A stretch of 6,701 nucleotides of DNA from an uncultured bacterium (GTDB lineage Bacteria > Planctomycetota > UBA1135 > GCA-002686595), in NCBI GenBank assembly GCA_913058555.1, contig CAJXRJ010000427.1, positions 1 to 6,701 of the forward strand. The letters run 5' to 3'. Positions 6,546 to 6,701 of this stretch are shown one piece after another; within the stretch, counting starts at the first letter, position 1; every line of letters starts with the position of its first letter. Made by a program: the position numbers and the translations under genes. The notes under the pieces were generated by a model. That model did no database searches. It worked only from the letters and a program-made list of their open reading frames with translations, and was not told the DNA's origin.

Positions 6546-6652
6546 CGCAGTCTCACTCGCTGGCCCAGCCCCAGGCATTCGCCCCCCCATTCGCCGGCAA
6601 GGGCACTCGCCCCCAACGATGGCTACGGACCATGGGCGGAGTGCTCCTTGTG
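6542..6652 (+). CDS. 5' end of a further operon gene, cut by adapter
   Basis: ATG 6542 overlaps the stop of the sulfatase-like gene as ATGA, the same junction type as two others in this run. The frame stays open for 37 codons until the adapter begins at 6653 and continues artificially into it. The visible peptide has a polar Gln/Pro/Ala-rich start of about 20 residues, then a basic stretch RPQRWLR, then a hydrophobic beginning TMGGVLLV, which looks like the approach to a membrane span or a late signal sequence. The family cannot be told. The true product and its length are unknown because the contig ends here. Confidence 0.6.
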
Positions 6653-6701
6653 CTGTCTCTTATACACATCTCCGAGCCCACGAGACTAGGCATGATCTCG
6701 T
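6653..6701. other. Untrimmed Nextera i7 adapter, reverse complement (artefact)
   Basis: Bases 6653-6671 are the reverse complement of the Tn5 mosaic end (CTGTCTCTTATACACATCT), 6672-6686 the read-2 primer complement CCGAGCCCACGAGAC, 6687-6694 the index TAGGCATG (N706 as read) and 6695-6701 the start of the P7 complement. It mirrors bases 1-47 and is library sequence. Confidence 0.98.

Noticed and set aside
1..6701. Terminal inverted repeats with Tn5 mosaic ends, suggesting a composite transposon
   Set aside because: The repeats include sequencing primer, sample index and flow-cell sequence, so they are library adapters. No transposase is encoded between them.

Overview
The window is a single 6.6 kb piece of GC-rich bacterial DNA (bases 48-6652) with untrimmed Illumina Nextera adapter on both ends (1-47 and 6653-6701). 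The adapters carry the same i7 index, so the contig ends are a library artefact and not a mobile-element boundary. The organism cannot be named from sequence alone. High GC, no convincing Shine-Dalgarno sequence before any start, and a lipoprotein of the sulfatase superfamily beside a GT39-like membrane glycosyltransferase would fit an uncultured environmental bacterium such as a planctomycete or a myxococcus-like lineage. That placement is inference with low confidence.

Layout, all genes on the + strand: a C-rich leader without a convincing gene (48-490); a small regulator with a half receiver-like N-terminus and a Fis-type helix-turn-helix (491-1000); a 404 bp intergenic region holding several dyads and hairpins (1001-1404); then a tightly packed run of five genes to the right edge. 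These are a secreted thioredoxin-fold protein that has lost its CXXC cysteines (1405-2892), a multi-spanning GT-C/GT39-like glycosyltransferase (2889-4439), a small single-span protein of unknown family (4436-4990), a lipoprotein of the alkaline phosphatase/sulfatase superfamily with Thr at the formylglycine position (4998-6545), and the first 37 codons of a further probable membrane or secreted protein (6542-6652, cut by the adapter).

Three of the four junctions in the run are 4-base stop/start overlaps (GTGA, ATGA, ATGA) and the fourth gap is 7 bp, so the five genes almost certainly form one operon with translational coupling. All five products appear to be exported or membrane-bound. A reasonable inference is a cell-envelope glycoconjugate pathway: the glycosyltransferase moves a lipid-linked sugar across or at the membrane, the sulfatase-like lipoprotein removes or transfers a sulfate- or phosphate-type group, and the thioredoxin-like and small proteins are accessory. 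The upstream regulator may control the operon through a dyad in the intergenic region. No RNA gene, CRISPR array, insertion sequence or origin was found.
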